Shown here: positions 16,684-25,167 of the stretch, one piece after another | Numbering within the stretch: the stretch's first letter is position 1 | How the letters are laid out: the number at the start of each line of letters is the position of its first letter | NCBI RefSeq assembly: GCF_022008395.1 | Contig: NZ_JAIRBB010000005.1 | Coordinates: 62,001-126,000 of the forward strand | Direction: 5' to 3' | Origin: Aequorivita xiaoshiensis | GTDB taxonomy: Bacteria > Bacteroidota > Bacteroidia > Flavobacteriales > Flavobacteriaceae | DNA length: 64,000 nt | The notes under the pieces: generated by a model | Databases searched by the model: none | What the model was told of the DNA's origin: nothing | Seen by the model: only the letters and a program-made list of their open reading frames with translations | Made by a program: the position numbers and the translations under genes

Positions 16684-19671
16684 ATGTATACAAATTGTCA
16701 CAGTTACTATTCATTACGCTACGGTACCATTTCAGAAATTGAGCTTCTGGAATTGGCGCAGCAAAATGATATTGACTCGTTTGCGCTTACCGATATTAAC
16801 TCCACTTCTGCTTGCTTGAGCGTGCTTAAAAATGCTTCAGCATATAATATCAAGGTTTCGGTAGGTGTCGATTTTCGAAATGGAATAAATCAGCAATATG
16901 TTGTAATTGCAAAAAGTAATTTAGGGTTTCAATGCTTAAATGAACATTTAACCGAATACTTACATCAAAAAAAAGACTTTCCTGATTTATGTCCTAGCCT
17001 AAAGGATTGTGCAATTATATATCCATTTGAAAAGGTAATGGAGTTGGAAAAAACTTCATTTAAGGAAAATGAATATATAGGGGTGTCTGTGGTGGGGCTA
17101 AGAAAGCTGAAGTTTTCGAAATATCGGAATTATGAAAATTTAATTATTCAACAAACGGTTACATTTCGCGGGCAAAGAGATTATAACGCTCATAGATTAT
17201 TGAGAGCAATTGGGTTAAACACTTTGTTAAGCAAACTACCTGAAGAAGAACAAGGTTTAAAAACTGATAAGATGTTTTCAAAAGTAGAAATATTAAATCA
17301 CTTTGAAGAATTTCCTCTTGCAATTGAAAACACTAAGAGTCTACTTTCTGAAACAAGTGTAGCTTTCAAATTCAATTCTGAAAGAGAGAATCAGAATCAA
17401 CAGTGTTATTTGGATGATAAAGATGCTGATTTTAATTTTTTGAGAAAATTGGTTTTTGAGAATCTCGAAAAACGATATCCAAATCCTGATCAGGTTGTTT
17501 ATGATAGAATTGAAAAGGAGCTTAAAGCTATTAAGGAGATGGATTTTGTATCCTATTTTTTAATTAATTGGGATTTATTGCAATATGCAAAGTCGAAAAA
17601 TTACCCTTATATAGGTCGTGGAAGTGGTGCTAATAGTGTAGTTGCTTATATTATTGAAATCACAAACGTCGACCCGATTGAGCTCGATCTTTATTTTGAA
17701 CGTTTCATCAATATATATAGGTCTTCACCTCCCGATTTCGATCTAGATTTTTCTTGGCGCGATAGGGATGATATTACACGGTATATCTTTCAGAAATTCC
17801 CAAACACTGCATTAATGGGCACTTATGTTACATTTAAATACCGGGCAGTAGTACGAGAGCTAGGTAAAGTTTTTGGAATTCCAAAACACGAAATAGATGC
17901 ATTTTTACAAAGTGGAAAAACGGCTTCCAAAACGGATGAATATTTTCAACTAATTGTGAAATACGGGAAATTAATAAGTGGGTTTCCAAATTATTTAAGT
18001 GTTCATTCCGGAGGAATTTTAATTACGAATAAACCTATCAACTATTTTGCTGCCACATTTATGCCGCCAAAGGGCTTTCAAACAGTTCAGATTGATATGA
18101 ATATATCTGAAGATGTTGGCATTTTTAAATTTGATATTCTAGCGCAACGAGGACTTTCTAAGATAAAAGAATGTCTGGAAATTATAAAGTACAATCAGCC
18201 TGAAGCAGAAGTAGCAGATATTAATCAGGTTTATCAATTTAAAAATGACCCTAATATCAATGAATTGTTGAAAACTGGAGATTGTATGGGCGTTTTTTAT
18301 GTTGAGTCTCCTGCCATGCGTGTTTTAATGACCAAATTGCGCACGCAAGATTATCTAGGTCTGGTAGCTGCAAGCTCGATTATTAGGCCTGGAGTAACCA
18401 ATGGCGGAATGAAAAATGAATATATAATTAGGCACAAATTCCCCGAAAAGCGAAAGAACGGTCATCCTGTTTTATTAGAAATTCTTCACGAAACTTATGG
18501 GGTAATGGTTTATCAGGAAGATGTTTTAAAAGTAGCGCATTATTTTGCGGGACTGGATTTGGGGGAAGCAGATGTATTGAGAAGAGGGATGAGTGGGAAG
18601 TCTAGATCTAAGGAGGAATTTATCGCTGTTGAGAAAAAGTTTAAGAGTAATTGTCTGCAAAAAGGGTATTCGGAAGAACTAACAATGGAAGTGTGGAATC
18701 AAGTAAGTGCTTTTGCGGGTTACGCTTTTGCTAAGGGCCACTCGGCATCCTATGCTGTAGAAAGTTATCAGAGCTTATATTTAAAGCGATATTTCCCTTT
18801 AGAATTTATGGTTGCCGTGCTTAATAATGGTGGTGGATTTTACTCTATTGAAACCTATGTACAAGAAATAGTTCTACAGGGTGGAATTGTAGAAAAACCA
18901 TGTATAAATAATAGTTTTTATGAAACGATAATTCAAGGTAAAACCATCTACTTGGGATTTGTGTTAATACGCGATTTGGAGGAAAGGGTAGTGGAGAGGA
19001 TATTAAAATCGAGACAATTGTATGGCGATTTTGAGGACTTTGATGATTTTATAGATCGTGTACCTATTGGTATCGAACAATTAATAACATTAATACGAAT
19101 AGACTGTTTTAGGTTTACAGGAAAAGATAAGCATCAAATAATGTGGGAAGCTCATCTTAAATCTTCAAAAAACAAGCTTGATGATACTGCATTATTGTTG
19201 TTTAAGCCTAAGCAAGTAAATTTTACATTGCCAGAAATACTTACCAATCATTTAATTGACGCTTACGATGAATTGGAGTTAATAGGTTTTCCATTAAAGG
19301 GGTATTTCAATTTAATTCAAAAAGACAACCTGCCTAATTGTTTGGCTAAAGACATTCCCTATAATATAGGAAAGCGTATTTCTATTTTTGGTAAGTTGAT
19401 TACCGCCAAGCAGACAGGTACTAGTAAAGGCGATATTATGATTTTCGGGACGTTTATCGATTACGAAGGAGTGATTTTTGATACAGTTCACTTTCCTGAA
19501 ATTGCGCGGAAGTATTCTATAAGAACAAACGGAGTATATTTGATTACAGGAAAGGTAGTTGATGATTTAGACTACTTATCTATTGTTGTAGAAAAAATAA
19601 AATTTCAAAATCTTTTACCAGACCCACGGCAATCTGGAATTGAGAACTCTAGTAAGAATATTATTTTTTAA
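16684..19671 (+). CDS. dnaE2: error-prone DNA polymerase III alpha subunit (DnaE2-like)
   Basis: A 995-aa C-family polymerase, shorter than replicative DnaE (~1160-1500 aa). The N-terminal PHP domain is partly degenerate: the metal-binding H-x-H is replaced by NCHS and TDH by TDI. The polymerase core is intact, with PDFDLDFSWRDRDD supplying the catalytic aspartates, GRGSGANSVVAYI, and YGVMVYQEDVLKVAHYFAG followed by the LRRGMSGK helix. A helix-hairpin-helix and an OB-fold region (ISIFGKLITAKQT) follow. Pairing with a Y-family polymerase is the mutasome arrangement (compare imuA-imuB-dnaE2), which performs induced mutagenesis and lesion bypass. No imuA/recA-like or S24/LexA gene is present beside it. 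Confidence 0.9.
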   Translation: MYTNCHSYYSLRYGTISEIELLELAQQNDIDSFALTDINSTSACLSVLKNASAYNIKVSVGVDFRNGINQQYVVIAKSNLGFQCLNEHLTEYLHQKKDFPDLCPSLKDCAIIYPFEKVMELEKTSFKENEYIGVSVVGLRKLKFSKYRNYENLIIQQTVTFRGQRDYNAHRLLRAIGLNTLLSKLPEEEQGLKTDKMFSKVEILNHFEEFPLAIENTKSLLSETSVAFKFNSERENQNQQCYLDDKDADFNFLRKLVFENLEKRYPNPDQVVYDRIEKELKAIKEMDFVSYFLINWDLLQYAKSKNYPYIGRGSGANSVVAYIIEITNVDPIELDLYFERFINIYRSSPPDFDLDFSWRDRDDITRYIFQKFPNTALMGTYVTFKYRAVVRELGKVFGIPKHEIDAFLQSGKTASKTDEYFQLIVKYGKLISGFPNYLSVHSGGILITNKPINYFAATFMPPKGFQTVQIDMNISEDVGIFKFDILAQRGLSKIKECLEIIKYNQPEAEVADINQVYQFKNDPNINELLKTGDCMGVFYVESPAMRVLMTKLRTQDYLGLVAASSIIRPGVTNGGMKNEYIIRHKFPEKRKNGHPVLLEILHETYGVMVYQEDVLKVAHYFAGLDLGEADVLRRGMSGKSRSKEEFIAVEKKFKSNCLQKGYSEELTMEVWNQVSAFAGYAFAKGHSASYAVESYQSLYLKRYFPLEFMVAVLNNGGGFYSIETYVQEIVLQGGIVEKPCINNSFYETIIQGKTIYLGFVLIRDLEERVVERILKSRQLYGDFEDFDDFIDRVPIGIEQLITLIRIDCFRFTGKDKHQIMWEAHLKSSKNKLDDTALLLFKPKQVNFTLPEILTNHLIDAYDELELIGFPLKGYFNLIQKDNLPNCLAKDIPYNIGKRISIFGKLITAKQTGTSKGDIMIFGTFIDYEGVIFDTVHFPEIARKYSIRTNGVYLITGKVVDDLDYLSIVVEKIKFQNLLPDPRQSGIENSSKNIIF

Positions 19672-19679
19672 CAGTTTAA

Positions 19680-19820
19680 CTATTCTTCTGAATCGTTTTT
19701 CGTATTACCAATTTTCCCTGCTCTCTTATCTTTTCGATATTCTCTTTCTTGCGTAGCATTATTTTTTTCAGGATCTACAGGTCGTTGTTCGGGGCGGGTA
19801 TTATTTTCTTTATCATCCAT
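19680..19820 (-). CDS. small charged hypothetical protein (46 aa)
   Basis: ATG at 19820 to TAG at 19680-19682 encodes 46 residues beginning MDDKENNTRPEQRPVDPEKN. It is hydrophilic, with abundant Asn, Asp, Glu, Arg and Lys and no hydrophobic run. It converges with dnaE2, with an 8-bp gap. Short disordered proteins of this style recur in flavobacterial genomes. The frame has an AT-rich leader consistent with a gene, but the evidence for translation is compositional only. Confidence 0.45.
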   Translation of the reverse strand: MDDKENNTRPEQRPVDPEKNNATQEREYRKDKRAGKIGNTKNDSEE

Positions 19821-20244
19821 AATTTTAGATTTAGGTTTTTAAGTATTAGATATTCAAAGCATCAATTTTACCTATAAAGTATAAAATTATAAAATTAAGT
19901 CTATAAGACCAATAGAGATTAAACTTCCAAATTTTATTAAAATCCAAAAATATTTCCAATTACAAGGTTTGAGAAAATTATAAAAAAGAAGCTGTCTAAA
20001 AGCTACGAAATAAATGATTTGTCAGGTCGAGCGCAGACGAGATCTAGTTAGTTATCAGCAACTAAAAGTATTCGACTGTGCTCGAAGCCACGACCATAGT
20101 CGCTTTAGGATAGTCTTTTATCCATAGAAATAATTAATTTTCTAATGCTTTATAATATCAAACTTAAGATAAGGAGTGGGGGACATTAGAGATCCCGAAT
20201 TAACTATCTCGGTCAGATAATTTAATAATTACCATCAAACTACA
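19821..20244. other. 424-bp gene-free stretch
   Basis: No credible ORF. It contains the AT-rich leader of the 46-aa gene, the inverted-repeat element described at 19984-20125, and a ~110-bp tail before the end of the GNAT gene in which I see nothing specific. Confidence 0.6.
19984..20125. repeat. degenerate flavobacterial inverted-repeat (REP/MITE-like) element, copy 1
   Basis: Imperfect outer arms (AAGAAGCTGTCTAAAAGC near 19987 and GCTTTAGGATAGTCTTTT near 20102) enclose inner complementary GC-rich segments (GGTCGAGCGCAGACGAG near 20024 and TTCGACTGTGCTCGAAG near 20071). The left arm resembles that of the element at 56744-56878 (12 of 16 bases). It has no ORF and sits between convergent or tandem gene ends. 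From memory, elements of this GAGGCTGTCTAAAAG type are widespread in Bacteroidota intergenic regions. Confidence 0.6.
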
Positions 20245-20562
20245 TTATAGTTTATCATAACCCTTAAACTTAGGACTTACTAAATGTTTCCATTCTGGAT
20301 TTTTCTTTATATAGGCGAATACATAAGGACAAAAAGGAAGCAGTACAATATTATTTTCATCCAGATAATGCAATGTTTTTTCTACAACGGCAGCTGCAGC
20401 ACCTTTCCCAGCAAGTTCTGGATCGGTTTCAGTGTGTATTAATGCGATTTTGTCACCAGGTTCTTTATAATCGATAAAAGCAAAGTGCCCGTCAATCTCA
20501 ATTTCAAAGCGTTTTTTCTCTTCGTTTTTTACTAAAGGAATGTTGGTATATTCAGTTTTCAT
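20245..20562 (-). CDS. GNAT-like N-acetyltransferase (YjdJ/Gcn5-related short form)
   Basis: A 105-aa short acetyltransferase of the YjdJ type. Visible core: the strand GHFAFIDY; IALIHTETDPELAGKGAAAAVVEKTLHYLD, which is the acetyl-CoA pyrophosphate loop equivalent (normally R/Q-G-x-G-x-A, here AGKGAAAA); and LLPFCPYVFAYIKKNPEW at the end. Family length is 90-110 aa. The acceptor is unknown. It starts 23 bp after the stop of the TRIC-channel gene on the same strand and may be co-transcribed with it. Confidence 0.87.
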   Translation of the reverse strand: MKTEYTNIPLVKNEEKKRFEIEIDGHFAFIDYKEPGDKIALIHTETDPELAGKGAAAAVVEKTLHYLDENNIVLLPFCPYVFAYIKKNPEWKHLVSPKFKGYDKL

Positions 20563-20585
20563 AATTCTATCTTTTATTGATTAGG

Positions 20586-21197
20586 CTATTTTTTTAGTTG
20601 TACTGTAGGTAAGGTTATGTGATATCTTTTTGAAAGACTACGGATTACAAAAACTACCAACCCAGTAATTACATATACATAAGTATTGGGAAGTACGTTT
20701 AAAAGTGAAAAAAACACAATTCCTCCGGCAATACTTGCAGTTGCATAAATTTCTTTTACAAAAATTACAGGAATTTTATTCAAAAACGTATCTCGAATAA
20801 CCCCACCAAAACACGCCGTCATTGTTCCAATGGCAATACATATAAGTACAGAGTAACCCGCGTCCATTGCTTTTTCAATACCAATTAGCGTAAATGCAGA
20901 AAGGCCAATAGTGTCAAAAAAGGCAATAGATTCACTCATATAAATCAATCTATTTCTGAAAATTACCGCGAGAATTACCGTCCCAATAATAATATAAACA
21001 TAAGTCATATTGTGTAGCCAGACAATAGGAGCGCTAATGAGTAAATCTCTTAAAGTTCCACCTCCAATTGCGGTTACAAAGGCAATTGTAAATATTCCAA
21101 AAAGATCCATATCCTTTCGTATAGCTGGTATAACCGCAGAGAGAGCGAACGCAGCCGTTCCAATCATATCAAAAACATAAAGAACATTTATATCCAT
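20586..21197 (-). CDS. trimeric intracellular cation (TRIC) channel family protein (UPF0126/YicG-like)
   Basis: A 203-aa inner-membrane protein with about seven hydrophobic helices forming two repeated halves. Each half carries a glycine-rich motif: AFVTAIGGGTLRDLLI in the first and GTMTACFGGVIRDTFLN in the second. These are the signature kinked helices of the bacterial TRIC/UPF0126 family, K+-permeable trimeric channels. It lies directly upstream of the GNAT gene. Length is normal. Confidence 0.92.
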   Translation of the reverse strand: MDINVLYVFDMIGTAAFALSAVIPAIRKDMDLFGIFTIAFVTAIGGGTLRDLLISAPIVWLHNMTYVYIIIGTVILAVIFRNRLIYMSESIAFFDTIGLSAFTLIGIEKAMDAGYSVLICIAIGTMTACFGGVIRDTFLNKIPVIFVKEIYATASIAGGIVFFSLLNVLPNTYVYVITGLVVFVIRSLSKRYHITLPTVQLKK

Positions 21198-21313
21198 ATT
21201 TTTTGTTTCGTTTTAGATGTAAAATCGATCTTTCAATATTGTTTTCGTGTAACCGATATATTTACCATCTAAGAATTAGGATAGTAAATAGTCTTTATCT
21301 TTTCTACAAGAGA

Positions 21314-22231
21314 TTAATTTTTCTTCAAGTTAAATTGTAACTTCTCCTTATCCCATTTAGCGAGATTGGCAGCGGTGTTATAACTGCTTTGAAGAAATTC
21401 CATTAATACTTCTGAGGGGTTGTCTGCTTTTTGAACGTCTTCATATTTTAAAATAAACTCTCCAAGTTCCTTATGAAAGTACGCGCTGTTAGGTTTCAAA
21501 GTAGCTTCCTTAAAACCATCTGGTGCAGGATAGATATAGCTGTAAAACGCAGCAAATGGGGTTCCTTCGCTGCCAGGCCAAAACCCGCAGTTCATTATTT
21601 CGTGTGAATATGCCTCCTGTGTTACCCAATCTGGGAGATTAGGAAAACCTCCAGGATGTAAAGGCGCTTCTTTCCCTGAGAATCGTGAAACCACTAAATC
21701 AAAACTGCCCCAAAAAAACATTACTTCACTGCTTTTGCCTAAAAATTGTGAGCGATACTCATAAAAAACTCGGTTCACTTTCAACAAGGCCATATGCAAA
21801 TTGATAGCAACTTCTTCATTATAAGTGCCACCATGGTTTTCGTGGAAATGAAGCGGGTCTTCCATTTCGTTGGGAAGGGTGTTTATTTTAACGTCAATTT
21901 CAATATCGTTCAGATAGTTTATAAGCTCATTGTAACAACTAGAAACTTTAAGAGTTTTTAGGTCAAAACTTTTCTTTTCATTTTCACTGGAAACTATAGT
22001 TAACTGATGTTCTAAAAAATTTAGACTTATCTCAATTTGTTTGTTTTCGGCAAAAATAGGCCCGCTAGTTAGGCCGTGAGTTGTAATTTCTAGAGTGGTG
22101 TGCCAAGAATGATTTATCCAAGGGTTGAGTTCCAATTTAATTTTTCCTATTATCTGGGTCCATAAGTGAAGTGTCTCATAGGTTTCTTTTCCTTTATCAA
22201 AAGATAATTTAGGCCAATTTTCATTTTTCAT
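21314..22231 (-). CDS. DUF5996 family protein
   Basis: A 305-aa cytoplasmic protein. The opening WPKLSFDKGKETYETLHLWTQIIGKIKLELNPWINHSWHTTLE and the middle segment RVFYEYRSQFLGKSSEVMFFWGSFDLVVSRFSG are typical of DUF5996. The family's function is unknown; its length and architecture are complete here. It is monocistronic, with the 648-bp gene-free region on its 5' side. Confidence 0.88.
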   Translation of the reverse strand: MKNENWPKLSFDKGKETYETLHLWTQIIGKIKLELNPWINHSWHTTLEITTHGLTSGPIFAENKQIEISLNFLEHQLTIVSSENEKKSFDLKTLKVSSCYNELINYLNDIEIDVKINTLPNEMEDPLHFHENHGGTYNEEVAINLHMALLKVNRVFYEYRSQFLGKSSEVMFFWGSFDLVVSRFSGKEAPLHPGGFPNLPDWVTQEAYSHEIMNCGFWPGSEGTPFAAFYSYIYPAPDGFKEATLKPNSAYFHKELGEFILKYEDVQKADNPSEVLMEFLQSSYNTAANLAKWDKEKLQFNLKKN

Positions 22232-22879
22232 AGATTTATTTTTAAATAATTAGGCAAACGAATTTAGAGTCTATAAGTTAATCAATATGTGTAGGCTGAC
22301 CAAAATATACTATTAAACTCTTTCTTAAATTTTTGATTTGCCCTTAAAAAATAAGAGACAATGGTTTTCGTGTTTAGGGTTTTATAAATTTAAATATTTC
22401 TTAAATGCAAGGTCACTTTTCGCTTGCACAGATTTAATCCAATCCAATTTTTATTTTTTCGAAACCCAAAACATTCTCCTATTTCAAAATTTGAAACATT
22501 AGGTATTGGGAAATAATTAAAACATGGCTACTGTAAACCAATTAAATTTTGTGAATTAGCTTCAATTTTTAGTAAAGCCAACTCCAAATACAAGGGTTTG
22601 GATTCTAGTAATTTGCTTCTTAAATTATTCGAATTTTAATAACTACCTGACTATCGTAGATATGGTAATTTTAAAAACCAATAATCTTTAATTCTGTTAA
22701 ACCTTTGAGAATTAGTAATTACATGATTGTTAGTATTTTTATATTAGTGCTAACTTTATGATAAGAAGTTTTATTAACCTTAAAAATTAAAATCGGCAAG
22801 GTAATCATGATTCAGGCTGACGTTACCAATAGCTCAGACAATCGACAATATGATTGAGATATTTTAAAATACATAAATT
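22232..22879. other. 648-bp gene-free stretch
   Basis: The longest non-coding run in the window, very AT-rich, with stops in all frames. It must contain the promoter of the DUF5996 gene at its left end and of the 95-aa gene at its right end. I see no tRNA, strong hairpin, repeat array or decayed protein frame that I can name. Confidence 0.6.
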
Positions 22880-23167
22880 ATGAATTCAGAACAATTAAAA
22901 ACAACCGACAACCATACAACCATTAGAAATTGGGTTGAAGAGCGAGAAGGTGTGCCTGCTATGACAGAAGGAATACCTAATAAGTCTATGGCAGGGCAAA
23001 TGTTAAGAATCAATTTTCACGAGAATAAAGAATTTTTAAACAATATTTCTTGGGATGTTTTTTTTGAAATTTTTGATGAAAATAATTTTGAATTGCTGTA
23101 CGATGAAAGAATCATCGATGGGAAAAAAAGTAATTACTACCAATTTGTCAGAAAGGGTGAATTGTAA
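22880..23167 (+). CDS. conserved hypothetical protein, small, IRNWVEER-type
   Basis: A 95-aa acidic soluble protein. The pattern T-T-I-R-N-W-V-E-E-R-E-G-x-P-A (residues ~14-28), followed by a LRINF strand and ISWDVFFEIFDENNFELLY, recurs in a widespread family. Members are usually left as hypothetical and sometimes mislabelled as glucan branching enzyme. Nothing here supports such an enzyme. It is followed by a strong bidirectional terminator shared with the convergent tRNA gene. Confidence 0.75.
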   Translation: MNSEQLKTTDNHTTIRNWVEEREGVPAMTEGIPNKSMAGQMLRINFHENKEFLNNISWDVFFEIFDENNFELLYDERIIDGKKSNYYQFVRKGEL

Positions 23168-23195
23168 TACTTTCTGCTATGAATTCGAAAACCTA

Positions 23196-23229
23196 AAAAC
23201 CCTGTAAACCATATGATTTACAGGGTTTT
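23196..23229. terminator. bidirectional Rho-independent terminator
   Basis: Perfect 13-bp arms, AAAACCCTGTAAA (23196-23208) and TTTACAGGGTTTT (23217-23229), with an 8-nt loop. It lies between the 95-aa gene (+) and tRNA-Pro (-) and can end both transcripts. Confidence 0.85.
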
Positions 23230-23252
23230 GGTGTTATTTGGTGTTTTTTCTT

Positions 23253-23328
23253 GTCGAGATGACAGGATTTGAACCTGCGACCCCACGCCCCCCAGACGTG
23301 TACGCTACCAGACTGCGCTACATCTCGA
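23253..23328 (-). tRNA. tRNA-Pro(GGG)
   Basis: The minus strand folds as a cloverleaf. A 7-bp acceptor stem TCGAGAT/ATCTCGA is followed by a D arm containing AGTCTGGTA. The anticodon stem is CACGT/GCGTG with the 7-nt loop CTGGGGG (anticodon GGG at 23291-23293, U33 present), and the T arm contains GGTTCAAATCC. CCA is not encoded. It reads Pro CCC/CCU codons. Confidence 0.95.
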
Positions 23329-23563
23329 TAATTAGAGCACAAAAATACCCAAAATCCAAATCTTTACAAGAGGGGAGGTTTAAATTCCGTAAAACACTCA
23401 ACCTAATTCAACCTTTTTAAATTGAAAAGGAGTTTTAATGTCATTTTATTTCAGGCACAATAGTAGTTTCCAATACTCAGATAACAAATCTTAATAAAAA
23501 TTAAACGTCTTTTCCTTTAAAAGTTGCTATTTTTACCGTTCGAAAATTATTGAAGAGAATATC

Positions 23564-24535
23564 ATGAGCGAAACTATTGAAAGAATTAAATGCCTTATCA
23601 TTGGGTCTGGGCCGGCAGGTTATACGGCAGCGATTTATGCTGCACGCGCAGACTTGAAACCTGTTGTTTACACTGGGATGGAACCAGGTGGACAGCTAAC
23701 TACAACTACAGAAGTTGATAACTTCCCAGGATATCCTGAAGGTATTGATGGACCTACTATGATGGTGCAGCTACAACAACAAGCTGAGCGTTTTGGAACT
23801 GAAGTTAGAATTGGAATGGTTACTAACGTAGAGTTTAGTGATAAAGTTGGAGGAATTCATAAAATTACTGTAGATAATAGCACTCAATTAGAAGCAGAAA
23901 CAGTTATTATTTCAACTGGTGCTACAGCTAAATATTTAGGTCTTCCAAGTGAACAAAAATTACGCGGGGGTGGAGTATCTGCTTGCGCAGTTTGTGATGG
24001 GTTTTTCTACAAAGGACAAGACGTTGCAATTGTAGGAGCTGGTGATACTGCTGCTGAAGAAGCTACTTACTTATCTAATATTTGTAATAAAGTTACAATG
24101 CTTGTTCGCAAGGACTATATGCGTGCTTCAAAAGCGATGCAACACAGGGTAAACAACACTAAAAACCTTGAAGTACTATATAATACTGAAGTAGACGAGG
24201 TACTAGGAGATTCTGTGGTTGAGGGATTAAGAATAGTAAATAATCAAACAGGAGAGAAATCTGATATAGAAATTACAGGTTTGTTTATTGCAATCGGACA
24301 TAAACCTAACACCGACATATTTAAAGGACAAATTGATATGGATGAGACGGGTTACATCATCACTAAAGGAAAAACTACTAAGACAAATATCCCTGGAGTT
24401 TTTGCCAGTGGAGATGTACAAGATAAAGACTATCGCCAAGCAGTAACAGCTGCTGGAACTGGTTGTATGGCCGCGTTAGATGCAGAACGTTATCTTGCAA
24501 CAATTGAAACAGAATCTGAAGTTACTGCAGAGTAA
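23564..24535 (+). CDS. trxB: thioredoxin-disulfide reductase
   Basis: A 323-aa flavoenzyme that reduces thioredoxin with NADPH. The FAD-binding GSGPAGYTAAIYAARA lies at ~14-29. The redox-active pair is Cys141-Ala-Val-Cys144 in CAVCDGFF, and the NADPH-binding motif GAGDTAAEEA lies near residue 162. The C-terminal FAD motif ends GVFASGDVQDKDYRQAVTAAGTGCMAALDAERYL. Length is standard. It is monocistronic with its own terminator. It supports the thioredoxin and peroxiredoxin genes at 43-45 kb. Confidence 0.97.
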   Translation: MSETIERIKCLIIGSGPAGYTAAIYAARADLKPVVYTGMEPGGQLTTTTEVDNFPGYPEGIDGPTMMVQLQQQAERFGTEVRIGMVTNVEFSDKVGGIHKITVDNSTQLEAETVIISTGATAKYLGLPSEQKLRGGGVSACAVCDGFFYKGQDVAIVGAGDTAAEEATYLSNICNKVTMLVRKDYMRASKAMQHRVNNTKNLEVLYNTEVDEVLGDSVVEGLRIVNNQTGEKSDIEITGLFIAIGHKPNTDIFKGQIDMDETGYIITKGKTTKTNIPGVFASGDVQDKDYRQAVTAAGTGCMAALDAERYLATIETESEVTAE

Positions 24536-24555
24536 TTTACAGAATAGATTAATAT

Positions 24556-24584
24556 AAAAATGCCGCAAATGTTGCGGCATTTTT
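24556..24584. terminator. Rho-independent terminator after trxB
   Basis: AAAAATGCCGCAA (24556-24568) and TTGCGGCATTTTT (24572-24584) are perfect 13-bp arms with a 3-nt loop and flanking A/T runs. It can serve trxB (+) and the convergent lipoprotein gene (-). Confidence 0.9.
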
Positions 24585-24607
24585 ATTTATAATGATAAGC
24601 AAACTAT

Positions 24608-25039
24608 TTAAATTTTAGTAAAAGTTAAGAGTTCAGTATCTCCATCCCCACCACTTATATCTGAAAGTTCTATTTTTACATTACTCACCGAAACAATATC
24701 CCAGTCGTCATTTAATTCGTCAAAAGGTTCCATTTCACTGAACTGAAGCACCAACTCTTCCCCACTGTTAGATGAGCTTTGATATGCCCAAGTTCCTGGC
24801 TCGGTTAAAATATCATTTTTAGCGGTTACGGTACCATCTTCATTAAATGTAAATGAAAAACTTTGGAAATCGGACGTGTGATCTGAGGTGCCGTCTACCA
24901 TTTTAGTTATTTTCCATTTTCCTTGCGGAAGCGTGGTTTTAATGTTTTCAAATTCATCTGTTTTTACGTTCCCTGCATCATCATCAGAATTACAAGAAAA
25001 TAATGTTACTACCGCTAATATTAAAAGGAGTTTTTTCAT
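24608..25039 (-). CDS. lipocalin-like hypothetical lipoprotein
   Basis: A 143-aa lipoprotein with lipobox L-F-S-C (Cys at residue 16) followed by the export-type NSDDD. The mature domain begins GKWKITKMVDGT and has the alternating strands FSFTFNEDGTVTA and GTWAYQ typical of lipocalin-like/DUF5004-type small beta barrels in Bacteroidota. The acidic residues directly after Cys agree with the lipoprotein surface-export signal of this phylum. Ligand and role are unknown. It is separated from the DUF2807 gene by a terminator, so a separate unit. Confidence 0.75.
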   Translation of the reverse strand: MKKLLLILAVVTLFSCNSDDDAGNVKTDEFENIKTTLPQGKWKITKMVDGTSDHTSDFQSFSFTFNEDGTVTAKNDILTEPGTWAYQSSSNSGEELVLQFSEMEPFDELNDDWDIVSVSNVKIELSDISGGDGDTELLTFTKI

Positions 25040-25103
25040 AATTATCGTTTTTGCAAATTTCGATTTTTATGAATAATGAACGCTTAAAATTGTATTAAAT
25101 TTT

Positions 25104-25141
25104 AAAAACCTAACAAATTCTTATGAAAATGTTAGGTTTTT
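25104..25141 (-). terminator. Rho-independent terminator of the PadR-PspC-DUF2807 operon
   Basis: AAAAACCTAACA (25104-25115) and TGTTAGGTTTTT (25130-25141) form 12-bp perfect arms with a 14-nt loop, 27 bp past the stop of the DUF2807 gene in the direction of transcription. Confidence 0.8.
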
Positions 25142-25167
25142 GATTATAATGTGTTGTTTTCCAATTC

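Noticed and set aside
19984-20125. CRISPR array or IS element
   Set aside because: Only one imperfect inverted repeat, no spaced direct repeats and no transposase frame.
23238-23420. 60-aa ORF reading MTGFEPATPRPPDVYATRLR on the plus strand
   Set aside because: It is the antisense translation of tRNA-Pro, a well-known spurious protein in bacterial annotation.
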